This document shows, piece after piece, positions 41,523 to 51,100 of a stretch of DNA of 64,000 bases (position 1 is its first letter; each line of letters begins with the position of its first letter). Made by a program: the position numbers and the translations under genes. The DNA is from Prorocentrum cordatum (Eukaryota > Sar > Dinophyceae > Prorocentrales > Prorocentraceae). Location: NCBI GenBank assembly GCA_963575745.1, contig CAUYUJ010010446.1:357501-421500 (forward strand), in the 5' to 3' direction. The notes below the pieces were generated by a model. It did no database searches. It had not been told where the DNA came from and saw only the letters and a list, made by a program, of their open reading frames with translations.

Positions 41523-44500
41523 TCACTTGGGTGCTCGGGATAGTGACACACCTTGACCTTCCGCTGGCTCCGCAACACGACGGGCAAGGCTCCATGGGAG
41601 CTGACAGGGAGTGGGTCCAGCACGAAAGAACTCGATCACCTCTGCGGGGACGGAAGAGTCGCCGCCTCGCCATAGACTTAATGCCATTTGTCCTCCCGCT
41701 TTCAGCAGTTGGGACGATGGAAAGCCCTTCGCTGCCTCTTCCAAGCGGCAGGCAAAAGGTGGGGCCAACCAGAAGTTCGGAGCCAGAATGTCACTGGTGG
41801 CTTGGGAGAACGTGCCATATTCCCAAAGAAGATCACGATGTCGTTGCAGCTGCGAGCGCCATGTCGAACATGTGACCAGAGCCGCACGAAGACGCGCGGC
41901 GGCAGCGATGCAGAAGATCGAGCTGAACCTCGGGCCATTCACCGTGCTCAGCGCGAAGCAGTCACCAGTCCGAAGCATACTAGCGGGAGCGCGCAGGATG
42001 CGGGCAAGCAGAAAGCGCTGCTGTTGCCCAACCCGCCAAGGAAGAGGAACCAGCTGGGCAACGCACGACAGCGTGGGAGCGGCTCTTTGACGATATAGCG
42101 CAGCAGCCGTGGAGAGAGCTGCGCCCTGTGACGAAATTGCGGTAGTGCGAGTAGCATGCTTGAGAACAGGAGTCGACCATTGACTGTCATCTGTGGCTCC
42201 AGGCCCTATCTGAAAGCCAAGATAAGTGCACGCAGGAACAATCGCGAAATCTGCCCAGGCGGGGTCGGCCCCCACAAGTTGGCGTCGAAGTAGGGTTCCG
42301 TGTTCGGGCATAGATGGGTCACGAAGAGGTATCACATTGCATTTGGCAGGCTTAAGTCGTAGCTGAGCAAACCTCGAAGCATGTCGAAATACTCGAGCCA
42401 AACGTGGATACGCCCTGTTATGGAAGAGGACTGCCCCAAGATCGTCTGCACAGGCACGAACGACACCCAGGAGACGCCCACGTGCGACCAAACAATGTTC
42501 CAAGTCCAGGAGAAACGGGTTGCTCGCGATGACATAAAGCGACCCACTCAACGGACAGCCCTGAAGCACCCCTGAGTTCATGTGGTATAGGTACGTCGGG
42601 GAGTCGCCAACGAAGTAGCATGGAGTGCAGTGGTAAAGGGAGCGGAGAGCGCGAACCAGAGGGGCAGGAATCCGAAGCCGGGCGAGACATTGGAATAGCC
42701 ACTCCTGGGATACCGATGGGAAGGCCTGGGCGAAGTCAAACGCAATCACTGACGGAGCTTGGGAGGATACAGCAGACATAATACTAGCCGAACGAGCGTA
42801 GAGGTCCAAATCGACGATATTATCCAGAAAGTTGCGCCTCCGAATAAAGCCCCGTTGTGATGGGGCCCCGATCTTCTGCGTGATCCAGCTCATAGTCTGG
42901 TTCAGTACACTGCACACCACTTTATTCGAGGAGTTCTTGAGTCCCAGCGGGCGGGTATCACCAGGGGCCCGTACAACGCCACCATCGTCGGGATCATGGG
43001 AGGGGGCCTTTGGGTCCTTGGGGAGGAAGACGGCCAGCAACGCTGTGAAATTGGAAGGCATGAAATTCCCAAGAGCAATCCAGCGAAGAACTTCGAGAAG
43101 GACCCTAGACCCCGAACCACATCTCCAGGCCGCATAATGAAGCCCGTCGGGGCCAGGAGCGGACCAGTTCGACTGCTTAAGTGCACGTTCTACATCGCGA
43201 AGGACGGGTGGGCGTACCTCTGAGAAGTCCTCTGAGCTGCTGAATCGGTCTATGTATTTCTTGGCGATGGATGGGACGGAGTGGGTCTTGGAGAAAACAG
43301 GGCCCCAATATGACGCCAATGCGTCCACCATCGGGGACTGGGAAGGAGGTGCAGGTTCCGACGCCAATGAGCCACCCGCCAGCATCTCCGAAACCGAGAT
43401 CATCTCAGTGGCCGTGACCGATGCTAAATACTTACGCCGAGAAAGTGGGTTCCATAACTGGGCAGATCGAATGATAGCACGACGACGCCCAGCCAGACGA
43501 ACCCTGACCGTGTTAGACGACGACTGGTTGATCTCTGACTCAAGAGCTTTCCGACGATATTCAGCTTCTTGCCGCTGCCACAAACTATGAAGATCATGGA
43601 AGCCACCAGGATCGATGAAAGAAACATCCTCACCATCTACACGTATGAGCCTCTGCGCCCAGGGGTGCTGGAAGAGAAGAACTCGTGCAAGACGGGCGTC
43701 ACCACGCCAGACACATCGTGCAACCGAACGAGAAATCATAGCCCGAGAGGTCAGAGAGGATGGCGCAGCACGGCAGATGGCATTGCGTGCAAGAAGCCCA
43801 GCAGCCTGTCGAACAGCGGTGGCAGCAGCGAGCATTCGCGGCGGGTCGAAAGCCAGCTCTTCAATGCCCACCTGGGATTCCATATGGGAGACCAACTGAG
43901 CATAAATCTTGTCTTTGTACACCCAACGCGGGAGGGGCCTCTGGCGTTTAGTTCTAGTGTGATCCCGTGGGCGCCAGACGATCTCCAGAGGCGAGTGGTC
44001 CGAAATACCTCGGTGGGCCAACTCATGAGGTTCATCACGGACCGATACTAGCTGAGCAGTTTGACACAGAAGCCATGGTGGGGATGCGACAAAGAGACGA
44101 TCGATTTTGGACTCACAGGCAGTCGAAGCGTGCCAATGGGTTGGCGCCTCCGATGCGAGCTCCGTCATGTCCCTGAAGATCTTCAGCCAGCTCGAGTCGC
44201 CAGGACGGGACGCCCTCGTAGAACCAACCCGCAGGGTGGAGTCGCCACGCTGGCCCCCACCGGCGTGCGACGGAGCTGAGGTGGGCTGCCCCCTCTGCGA
44301 GCCTTCCGTCGACGCAGTACTGGGGGAAGCTGCAGACGGGGGAGAGGATGAAGGGGGCGATGCCGAAGAAGGGGTCTGACTCGGAGAACATGGCCCAGAA
44401 GGTGAAGTACAGGTGGCCACTGTTGTCCCCGACGATGCCGAACGCGGAGAGCATGTGGCCGTGGGGTTGTGACTTTGCAGGGCTGAATCCTGCCCCCCAC

Positions 44501-45119
44501 GGCCTGGCGAACATGGAGTACAGGTGTGCCCCTCGCCACGATGGTGTTCGATAGGCGTCGCAGGAATGTTGAAGTCGCCCGTGAGGATCACAGTGAACTT
44601 CATCGGATCATCCCGCACTCGCCGAAGTTGCGATTGAACACATGCCTGAATCTCCTTCAAGCCATCGGCGTTAATGGCAAAATTGTGCACATTCCAGTGG
44701 TAGATGGTGAAGTCGACCTCTGAATTATGTATAGTAACTAGCAGCACCCGACCAGCGACGAAGCTCTTCCCCTCGGCTCGAACGCTTGGGTGCCTTGGAA
44801 CGAGGGTGGCGACACCTCCAGTCCGAGGCGTCACCGACTCAGAAACGAAGCATGAGTGCGTCGTACAGTGAATCCTCTGAAGAGCTTCTTCCATGGCACA
44901 TTCACCACCGTGGATCTCCTGTAACGCCACTACTTTGCCAGCCCCCAACAGTTTGCTCAGGTAGCTGAGCTTCCTGCTCAAAATCGCTGGTCTGTAGTGT
45001 AACAGGGCCCCCGTGTTCCAGGTCGTGAAAGCCAGAAATCCCACACCAAACACTTCGTTACCCACTCCACCGTACTTCACGTGTGTCGAAGACCTGGCGA
45101 GCAAGCTCATTGGCCTCAT
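41523..45119 (-). CDS. LINE ORF2: APE-type endonuclease and reverse transcriptase
   Basis: The frame is open from 45716, but the part above 45119 is the shadow of ORF1; ATG at 45119 is the likeliest start and overlaps the end of ORF1 by 62 nt. The endonuclease opens with FTTWNTGALL and VVALQEIHG, has YHWNVHNF and TGDFNIPA, then after a Ser/Pro-rich stretch (about 44540-44190) KIDRLFVASP and HRGISDHSPL (catalytic SDH). After a ~250-residue linker the reverse transcriptase has NWSAPGPDGLHY, DTRPLGLKN, QRGFIRRRN, motif A VIAFDFAQAFPS (~42740), motif B GVLQGCPLSGSLY (~42565) and motif C RACADDLGAVL (~42446), so all three catalytic Asp are present. The frame ends at TGA 41523-41525, with conserved sequence continuing in frame beyond it. 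The Ser/Pro segment may be out of frame: a 134-codon alternative frame (44514-44113) looks more protein-like there. Confidence 0.9.
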   Translation of the reverse strand: MRPMSLLARSSTHVKYGGVGNEVFGVGFLAFTTWNTGALLHYRPAILSRKLSYLSKLLGAGKVVALQEIHGGECAMEEALQRIHCTTHSCFVSESVTPRTGGVATLVPRHPSVRAEGKSFVAGRVLLVTIHNSEVDFTIYHWNVHNFAINADGLKEIQACVQSQLRRVRDDPMKFTVILTGDFNIPATPIEHHRGEGHTCTPCSPGRGGQDSALQSHNPTATCSPRSASSGTTVATCTSPSGPCSPSQTPSSASPPSSSPPSAASPSTASTEGSQRGQPTSAPSHAGGGQRGDSTLRVGSTRASRPGDSSWLKIFRDMTELASEAPTHWHASTACESKIDRLFVASPPWLLCQTAQLVSVRDEPHELAHRGISDHSPLEIVWRPRDHTRTKRQRPLPRWVYKDKIYAQLVSHMESQVGIEELAFDPPRMLAAATAVRQAAGLLARNAICRAAPSSLTSRAMISRSVARCVWRGDARLARVLLFQHPWAQRLIRVDGEDVSFIDPGGFHDLHSLWQRQEAEYRRKALESEINQSSSNTVRVRLAGRRRAIIRSAQLWNPLSRRKYLASVTATEMISVSEMLAGGSLASEPAPPSQSPMVDALASYWGPVFSKTHSVPSIAKKYIDRFSSSEDFSEVRPPVLRDVERALKQSNWSAPGPDGLHYAAWRCGSGSRVLLEVLRWIALGNFMPSNFTALLAVFLPKDPKAPSHDPDDGGVVRAPGDTRPLGLKNSSNKVVCSVLNQTMSWITQKIGAPSQRGFIRRRNFLDNIVDLDLYARSASIMSAVSSQAPSVIAFDFAQAFPSVSQEWLFQCLARLRIPAPLVRALRSLYHCTPCYFVGDSPTYLYHMNSGVLQGCPLSGSLYVIASNPFLLDLEHCLVARGRLLGVVRACADDLGAVLFHNRAYPRLARVFRHASRFAQLRLKPAKCNVIPLRDPSMPEHGTLLRRQLVGADPAWADFAIVPACTYLGFQIGPGATDDSQWSTPVLKHATRTTAISSQGAALSTAAALYRQRAAPTLSCVAQLVPLPWRVGQQQRFLLARILRAPASMLRTGDCFALSTVNGPRFSSIFCIAAAARLRAALVTCSTWRSQLQRHRDLLWEYGTFSQATSDILAPNFWLAPPFACRLEEAAKGFPSSQLLKAGGQMALSLWRGGDSSVPAEVIEFFRAGPTPCQLPWSLARRVAEPAEGQGVSLSRAPK

Positions 45120-45484
45120 CCCTGGACAAGCCAGTGTCGGCCAGTGCAGGGAGATTCCATTCCACCTTCGGCGTTCTGCTTGCAGGTAAAGGGAGCACCC
45201 GCACCAGGGGCTCCCACTTGGCCAGAAGTTGACCATTGTCCTTGTCGAGGAATGTACGGATGCCACGGTCGGTGAGACCCCGTTGCAGCTTCTTGCAGGC
45301 AATCTCTGTGGCGACCATCTTTTTGTTTTTGTCCGCGGAGATATGGATCGGCACCGACTCAGTGCCCACGTCAACATGGAATGCACGCCACGACCCATTT
45401 GGCAGTCGGAGCTGCTGCTGGGCCTGACTCCTTCTCGAGGTACGGGTTGCTTCCATGGGGCCTTGAAATGCAAGAGTAAAAAAT
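45058..45484 (-). CDS. LINE ORF1, 3' part (after the YR insertion)
   Basis: The frame continues ORF1 directly from the insertion point: FFTLAFQGPMEATRTSRRSQ, then LRLPNGSWRAFHVDVG, PIHISADKNKKMVATEIACK, RTFLDKDNGQLLAKWEPLVR, WNLPALADTGLSRDEANELA, ending VRWSG and stop at 45058. These look like the second half of an RNA-binding ORF1 protein. The internal ATG at 45456 could be used, but excision of the insertion fuses this segment in frame to 53807-54846. ORF2 starts within its last 62 bases in another frame. Confidence 0.75.
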
Positions 45485-45878
45485 TAGCACAGCGAGCGCG
45501 CGCGGATCTTTTCGTCCGAGCGCTGGCGCGCCGCACCGCTGTGTGCGACGTCGCGCGCGGCACCGTGCTGCTGACAGCGCAGGCCAGCGGCCTTCGAGCC
45601 CTAGGCCCGGAGATGCCGCAAGCAGGCCTCGGCCCTCGAGCCCCCTCGGCTCGGCGACCCAGGCCAACGGCCCTCGAGCCCCTCGGCCCGGAGCGCGGGT
45701 CAGCAGCAGCCGCCAATCTTGGCCGGCCTCCGCCACTAGGGGCGGGCTCCCTGCAGCCGCCACGCGTGGCCGGCCTCCGCCGCTAGGGGCGGGCTCCCTG
45801 CAGCCGCCACGCATGGCTGGCCTCCGCCACTAGGGGCGGGATGTTGTCAAAGGGCAGGCTGTCGGCGCCGTGCATGCT
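45485..45878 (-). repeat. Split direct repeat B2 (394 bp)
   Basis: Matches 45985-46378 base for base at an offset of exactly 500 except one difference near 45814 (C/T). Inside it a 47-bp GC-rich unit (GGCCGGCCTCCGCC...TAGGGGCGGGC...) is repeated 2.5 times at about 45721-45840. It forms the 3' terminus of the YR element. Confidence 0.92.
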
Positions 45879-45916
45879 GTAGGAAAGGACCTGCATGTTG
45901 AGGGAGGTGAGGGCGG

Positions 45917-45984
45917 GACCCAAGATAGCTATGGAACGAACGATCCTGATGCTGCTCGTGTGCTACATGTCGAGGGCGATACTC
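45917..45984 (-). repeat. Split direct repeat A2 (68 bp)
   Basis: Identical over 68 bp to 53739-53806 (plus strand GACCCAAGATAGCTATGG ... GGGCGATACTC). It lies between B1 and B2, as expected for a YR-element junction. A 38-bp unmatched spacer (45879-45916) separates it from B2. Confidence 0.9.
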
Positions 45985-46378
45985 TAGCACAGCGAGCGCG
46001 CGCGGATCTTTTCGTCCGAGCGCTGGCGCGCCGCACCGCTGTGTGCGACGTCGCGCGCGGCACCGTGCTGCTGACAGCGCAGGCCAGCGGCCTTCGAGCC
46101 CTAGGCCCGGAGATGCCGCAAGCAGGCCTCGGCCCTCGAGCCCCCTCGGCTCGGCGACCCAGGCCAACGGCCCTCGAGCCCCTCGGCCCGGAGCGCGGGT
46201 CAGCAGCAGCCGCCAATCTTGGCCGGCCTCCGCCACTAGGGGCGGGCTCCCTGCAGCCGCCACGCGTGGCCGGCCTCCGCCGCTAGGGGCGGGCTCCCTG
46301 CAGCCGCCACGCATGGCCGGCCTCCGCCACTAGGGGCGGGATGTTGTCAAAGGGCAGGCTGTCGGCGCCGTGCATGCT
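45985..46378 (-). repeat. Split direct repeat B1 (394 bp)
   Basis: Internal copy of the B repeat, directly adjoining A2. The GC-rich ORFs shown by both B copies are identical by-products of the duplication. Confidence 0.92.
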
Positions 46379-46618
46379 CACGCAACCCATGTCTGGCGAA
46401 GTCGTTCCCCAGAAAGCCAAAAACTCTGCCGAAGGCGTGACTGAATTTACTTGCCACCGTCCATGATGCGCTCAATGTGCCTGTGGAACAACTGATGCCC
46501 CAAGGCCAAAGCTGCCCGCTGCTGCTTGGTGACCGCGACGGCTTCTAGGGCAGCCACCCCCTCTGTGATATTATCCCAGTGCGACCCTACCTAGGAGTTG
46601 GAGCATTCAGGAAAGCAA
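46379..46618 (-). other. Unique 3' spacer of the YR element
   Basis: 240 bp between the AGCTA array and B1. No ORF or motif is seen. Confidence 0.5.
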
Positions 46619-47139
46619 CAGCTAAGCTAAGCTAAGCTAAGCTAAGATGGGGTAAGCTAAGCTAAGCTAAGCTAAGCTAAGCTAAGCTAAGCTAAGCGAA
46701 GCGAAGCGAAGCTAAGCTAAGCTAAGCGAAGCTAAGCTAAGCTAAGCTAAGCTAAGCTGGGCTAGGCAAAGCTAAGCTAAGCTAAGCTGAGCTAGCTAAG
46801 CTAAGCTAGGCTAGGCTAGGCTAAGCTAAGCTAAGCTAAGCTAAGCTAAGCTAAAGCTAAGCTAAGCTAAGCTAAGCTAAGCTAAGCTAAGCTAAGCTAA
46901 GCTAAGCTAAGCTAAGCTAAGCTAAGCTAAGCTAAGCTGGGCTTGGCAAGGCTAAGCTAAGCTAAGCTGAGCTGAGCTAAGCTAAGCTAAGCTAGGCTAG
47001 GCTAGGCTAAGCTAGCTAAGCTAAGCTAAGCTAAGCTAAGCTAAGCTAAGCTAAGCTAAGCTAAGCTAAGCTAAGCTAAGCTAAGCTAAGCTAAAGCTAA
47101 GCGAAGCGAAGCTAAGCTAAGCTTAGCTAAGCTAAGCTG
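46619..47139. repeat. AGCTA (TAAGC) pentanucleotide array inside the YR element
   Basis: About one hundred copies of GCTAA with scattered GCGAA, GCTGG and GCTAGG variants over 520 bp, and an internal partial duplication (46740-46850 resembles 46930-47100). Each unit junction contains the palindrome AGCT. The tyrosine-recombinase frame ends at a TAG within the first minus-strand unit. Confidence 0.95.
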
Positions 47140-48139
47140 GGTGAACCCAGGGGGCGCAACTGGGGGAACCAGGGGGGCGCAACCGGGGGAACCGCCCGGG
47201 GTGAGCAACACTGCCCGCCCCCTTTAGCCAACAAAGTAAGAACCCTTCTAGGCAGAGCCTAGGTAGGGAATAAATCTTGGCTGTCGCTCTGGAGCGCCAG
47301 CGGCCTCGCTCGCAGGTCAGCGCCATGTTGCCGAGCGAAGAGAAATGGTGGGTGGCGCCGCCACGGCGGATGCTATAGGGCTTTATTCTGCTGGGGTCGA
47401 GGCCCGCCTTGCCAAGGTAGCTGGCGAAAGATGCGCGAAAATTGGCAAGACCCCTCGGTAGGAGGGCAGTGCCAGCTGCGCACCCTGCAAGCGCCCGGCG
47501 GAGCAGTAAGTAGGCGAACTCGTCATCGATGATGACGTCCTCAGGGCACCCCTGCCTTTTCCCGCCTTTAGTAAGCCCAAGGTTGACCACGCACGTGCGC
47601 TGGCTGTGGTCGAAGACGCAGTCCCCCGCAGAGATGAGCATCTCGGAGGGGCGCAACAAGCCGTTGAAGCCCGCCAGGATTGCAGTGGCAACATCCTCGC
47701 GGCCGTCGGCGAGCGCAAAGCCCGCCAAGGCAATCGCCACCTCCGGTCGTAACGGCGGGGCGCGGTTGGGCATCTCATTCTGATCCCACGTGCGGAGCAG
47801 GCGCCAGCCCTCCTTGAGCTCGCGCCGAAGGCTCGGCACCAGATGCTGAAGCCCCGAGAGGGTGTCGGCGGCCAAACTGCGGGACGATCCGTCGTCCCAC
47901 AGCGCCTCCAAATAGTCAGCAACCGCCTCGTCGACGGCATCCGCACTGAGCGGGCGTGCAATGTGTCGGGTAGACAAAATATCAGGTCGCTCCCGTCCGA
48001 GCCAGTCGAAAAAGGCATTGACCGCGTGCTTGTACCGCTTGAGGGTGCGCGGTTGGATCTGTAATTCTCGTAAAGTGCCCGCTGCTCGTCGTCTCTGCTG
48101 TCGCTGCTTGGCCGTGGCGGCCTCCAAATGCTTTACCAT
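47132..48139 (-). CDS. Tyrosine recombinase of the YR retroelement
   Basis: A 335-residue protein that would join circular element cDNA to chromosomal DNA through a tyrosine-DNA intermediate. The N-terminal ~115 residues match a core-binding domain (TLKRYKHAVNAFFDWL). The catalytic domain shows Arg163 in GFNGLLRPSEML (box I), Tyr255-Ser-Ile-Arg258 in KPYSIRRGGATHH (box II, Arg conserved, the usual His replaced as in other retroelement YRs), RGRW at 278-281 and Tyr290 in TAKIYSLPR (nucleophile). Length fits the family. ATG at 48137-48139 overlaps the stop of the RT ORF as ATGGTAA, suggesting coupled translation. The last ~30 residues are Pro/Gly-rich and the stop lies in the AGCTA array. Confidence 0.9.
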   Translation of the reverse strand: MVKHLEAATAKQRQQRRRAAGTLRELQIQPRTLKRYKHAVNAFFDWLGRERPDILSTRHIARPLSADAVDEAVADYLEALWDDGSSRSLAADTLSGLQHLVPSLRRELKEGWRLLRTWDQNEMPNRAPPLRPEVAIALAGFALADGREDVATAILAGFNGLLRPSEMLISAGDCVFDHSQRTCVVNLGLTKGGKRQGCPEDVIIDDEFAYLLLRRALAGCAAGTALLPRGLANFRASFASYLGKAGLDPSRIKPYSIRRGGATHHFSSLGNMALTCERGRWRSRATAKIYSLPRLCLEGFLLCWLKGAGSVAHPGRFPRLRPPGSPSCAPWVHPA

Positions 48140-51100
48140 CGCGATGGCGCGTCGGCGGGGTTGTCCGCCGACCTCACATAGACCCAGTGCGGGTGGAGAC
48201 TACCAGCGAGCAGCAACGAGACGATGCGGGCGAGAATCTTTTGGAGGCCCCGGGCAGAAGACCTCCCTTTGCACAGCACTCCGATGCACACTTGCGAGTC
48301 CAAGATGTGAACGAAGCGCGAATTTATCTGCATGCTGCTCCGCAGGCGCCACCGGACGCTGCTGAGCACGGCGCGCAGCTCGAGCTCGTTGATATGCTCG
48401 GCGTCGCGCCAGCGCCAAGCCTGGCAGGTCATCCAATCCCACCTGGCCGCAGGGATGCCTCTGCGCGGCCAGCTGCTGGGGTCGCACAGGGAGGCCGTAG
48501 CAATCCTGACGTCCGATCCTTTGAAGATAGTGGAACGGACCATGGCCTCGAGCGAAAGCTGATGTGAACAATCGCAGGCGATCTCCTCAATCGCTCTCCC
48601 GGCCAGGCGCTCGACGAAGGCGGAGCCCGCGGCTGAGAGTCCGCCACAGGCCACGTCGGGAGTCGGGGTGTCGGGCAAGAAGCCTCTCTGCCACCCCCAC
48701 AGCCCAACCAGGTACGCAAGGGGGGCCACGGGCCCACACTGCGCTGCCACGGCGTGGCGAGCCTGGTCGAGGGCCTCCGACGTGCAGCCCGACTTGCGAC
48801 TCCGGGCTTGGAGGAAGAAGTCGTGCGGAAAGCCCAGCCGCAGCGCGATGCACTGCAGACACCCTCTCTGCGCGGCCCCGGCAGGGCACTCCTTTCCGAG
48901 CGGGCAGCTGCGTGCGCCGCGCCTGGCCCCTGTGCTCCGCAAGCCAGCGCCTGCCGCCGCCGGGGGGACGGCTGGGGTGGACTCGGACCAGCTCAGGAAG
49001 ATGCGGTCCGGCCGGCGTGACATCCGAAGGTGACTGCCACCCTCCAGCGGCCAGCTCAACCAACAATATTCGCAACCTGTGCTCTCGGACACCGTCGACA
49101 CGTCCATAAAGAGCGGGATGGAGCGGAAGGCGCGCGTGACAGACTCCAACTGCTCGCGCGAGGTCGAGGGCGCGGCGAGGCACACCGGCCAGACCCTCAA
49201 CCCGGCCCCCTCGCGCTGCAAGACACGCTGCGCGGAGCAGATAAGGGGCAGGTCGGCATCGAGCTCCAACGCGGACCCGATGTGGCACATAAAGACGAGG
49301 TCGGTGGCGTGAGCGGCGCGGCCCAGCAAGCGGCGAGCAGCGATCGCATCGAATGCTCGCAGGTCGCCCAAAACCTCGGCCTCGGGCCAGCGGGCCCGCA
49401 CCGTCCGGGCAGCGTCCGGCGCGACCGACAGCAGCCCGTGCAGCGAGAGCTCGAGCCCGACGCTGTCGAATGCCATGCGCCCACGCCCACAACCGCCGAC
49501 CTCGAGGAGCACGAGGAGGTCGCGACCATGAGCGCAGCCGCCTGCCAGCTCACACAGAGCGGCGGTACGACCCTCGGAGGTGTGCCTGGACGTGTACGTG
49601 ACGCCCCCGCCGTTCTCGCTGGCGTCCGAGGCCGTCATGACGCGCGAGATGGGGCTGCGGAGGTCGTACTCGAAGCATGGGAGCAACGCGAGGGCCAGGA
49701 GAAGCTCCCGGCGGGCCCCCTCCGGCAGCGCGCGAGGACCTCCGCTCCAGTGGGATAGTACGTGCCAGACCTCCTGGAAACAGCTCATGCACTCCTTCCG
49801 GTAGGACGCGGCGTGCACCCAGTGGCCGATGACGATCTCCAAGTGCTTGCGCCGCGCCGCGGGCGACGCGATGCAGTGGCACGACAGGCGGGTAAGTAAC
49901 CCGACCCTCTTCGGCGTGAGCCGAAGGCGCCCGTCGGCTCCATCCAGCAACGCCCCAAGCCTGGACACTGAACTACAGTTAGTGCCGCTCTTGGCACTGA
50001 GCGGCACCGCCCATTCGTCGTAACGTGCGCGGGCGGCCTCTGAAAAGCAGGCAGCCTGGGATAAGTGCTGGTGCCAACGCTCCTGCTTGCTGATCAGCTT
50101 GCCGTAGTCGGCGTCGTCGCAGTAGATCTGCCAGAGCTGGTCAAACTCGTCGTCGCCGGAGCGGGCCACTGGAAAGGGCCTGTCCTTCCGGATTTCGCGC
50201 CGCAAGGGTAGTCCGCGCGGGTGCGCGCCTCCAGATAGCAAAAGCCGGCGGTGCAAGTACTGGAAGAGGCCCATGGCGTTGCACCAGCCCATGGGGACCG
50301 TGGTCGCACCCAGCCAGATGGGCTCATCCCCCCAATCGCGGATGCCCAACTCGAGGGGGTCGAAAGCGACATCGAAGCAGAAGAGCGCTGCCCACTGGGG
50401 CGGCAATGAAAAGAGGTAAAATGCCCCTTTCATGTCGTCGTGGGCCCACACAAGCTCTTCTCCCACATCGATTATGATGTTGCGCCATTGTGCGTAAAAT
50501 GGCAGCTTCGCGATGTCGAGGGGCAGCTCGCCCATGAGCTGGTTGGATGCGGTCAGGTTCATGATCAACCTGAGCTGCGGCTGCCCAGCCAGAGGCCCGC
50601 TGGGGACGAGGTCGTCCTTGAGCACGCCAAACAAACCGTTGACGACGGGCTCCCCGTGGATGCGCAGCAGGTCGCTGCGCCGCAGTGGCGCCACCAAGCC
50701 CCTCTCGAGAAGTCCGCGGCCGATGCGAACGATCTCGGTTGAAGAGGCCATGACCTTCCCAGGCTTCGGCCGCGCCGGAAAGCAGTCCAGCGGCACCAAC
50801 GTCTCGATCGGCTCCTCGAGGTAGCGCCTGACGCGCGGCTCGCAAAAATCGACGGCCCGCAGCCTTCCGCAGCGGTCGGCGGGAGGGAGCGCCGGCTCGA
50901 TCTGCTCCCAGGTCAACTCCACGGCCCTCTGGACGACGTCCCCGCCGTAGCTGACCTCCCTCTTGGCGAAAAGCTCAACGGGCGCCTCGGCGGCGACGCC
51001 CATTCCGGGCGTGGTCACGAAGCTATGGACCTTGCGCTCCAAGTGCCAGAAACACGCCACCTGAGCTACCGAAGGCCCGTTTACTGGCATCGCGCATGGC

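Noticed and set aside
45120-45716. N-terminal ~200 codons of the 1,397-codon minus frame as part of LINE ORF2
   Set aside because: This part is Arg/Ser-rich, crosses the B2 repeat of the inserted element, and is the shadow of ORF1 in another frame.
45485-46378. Pair of LTRs of an ordinary LTR retrotransposon
   Set aside because: The two 394-bp copies are at the same end of the element with A2 between them; there is no integrase or protease, and a tyrosine recombinase is present instead.
46619-47139. Telomeric or subtelomeric repeat
   Set aside because: AGCTA is not a known dinoflagellate telomere unit (TTTAGGG type), and the array lies inside a retroelement.
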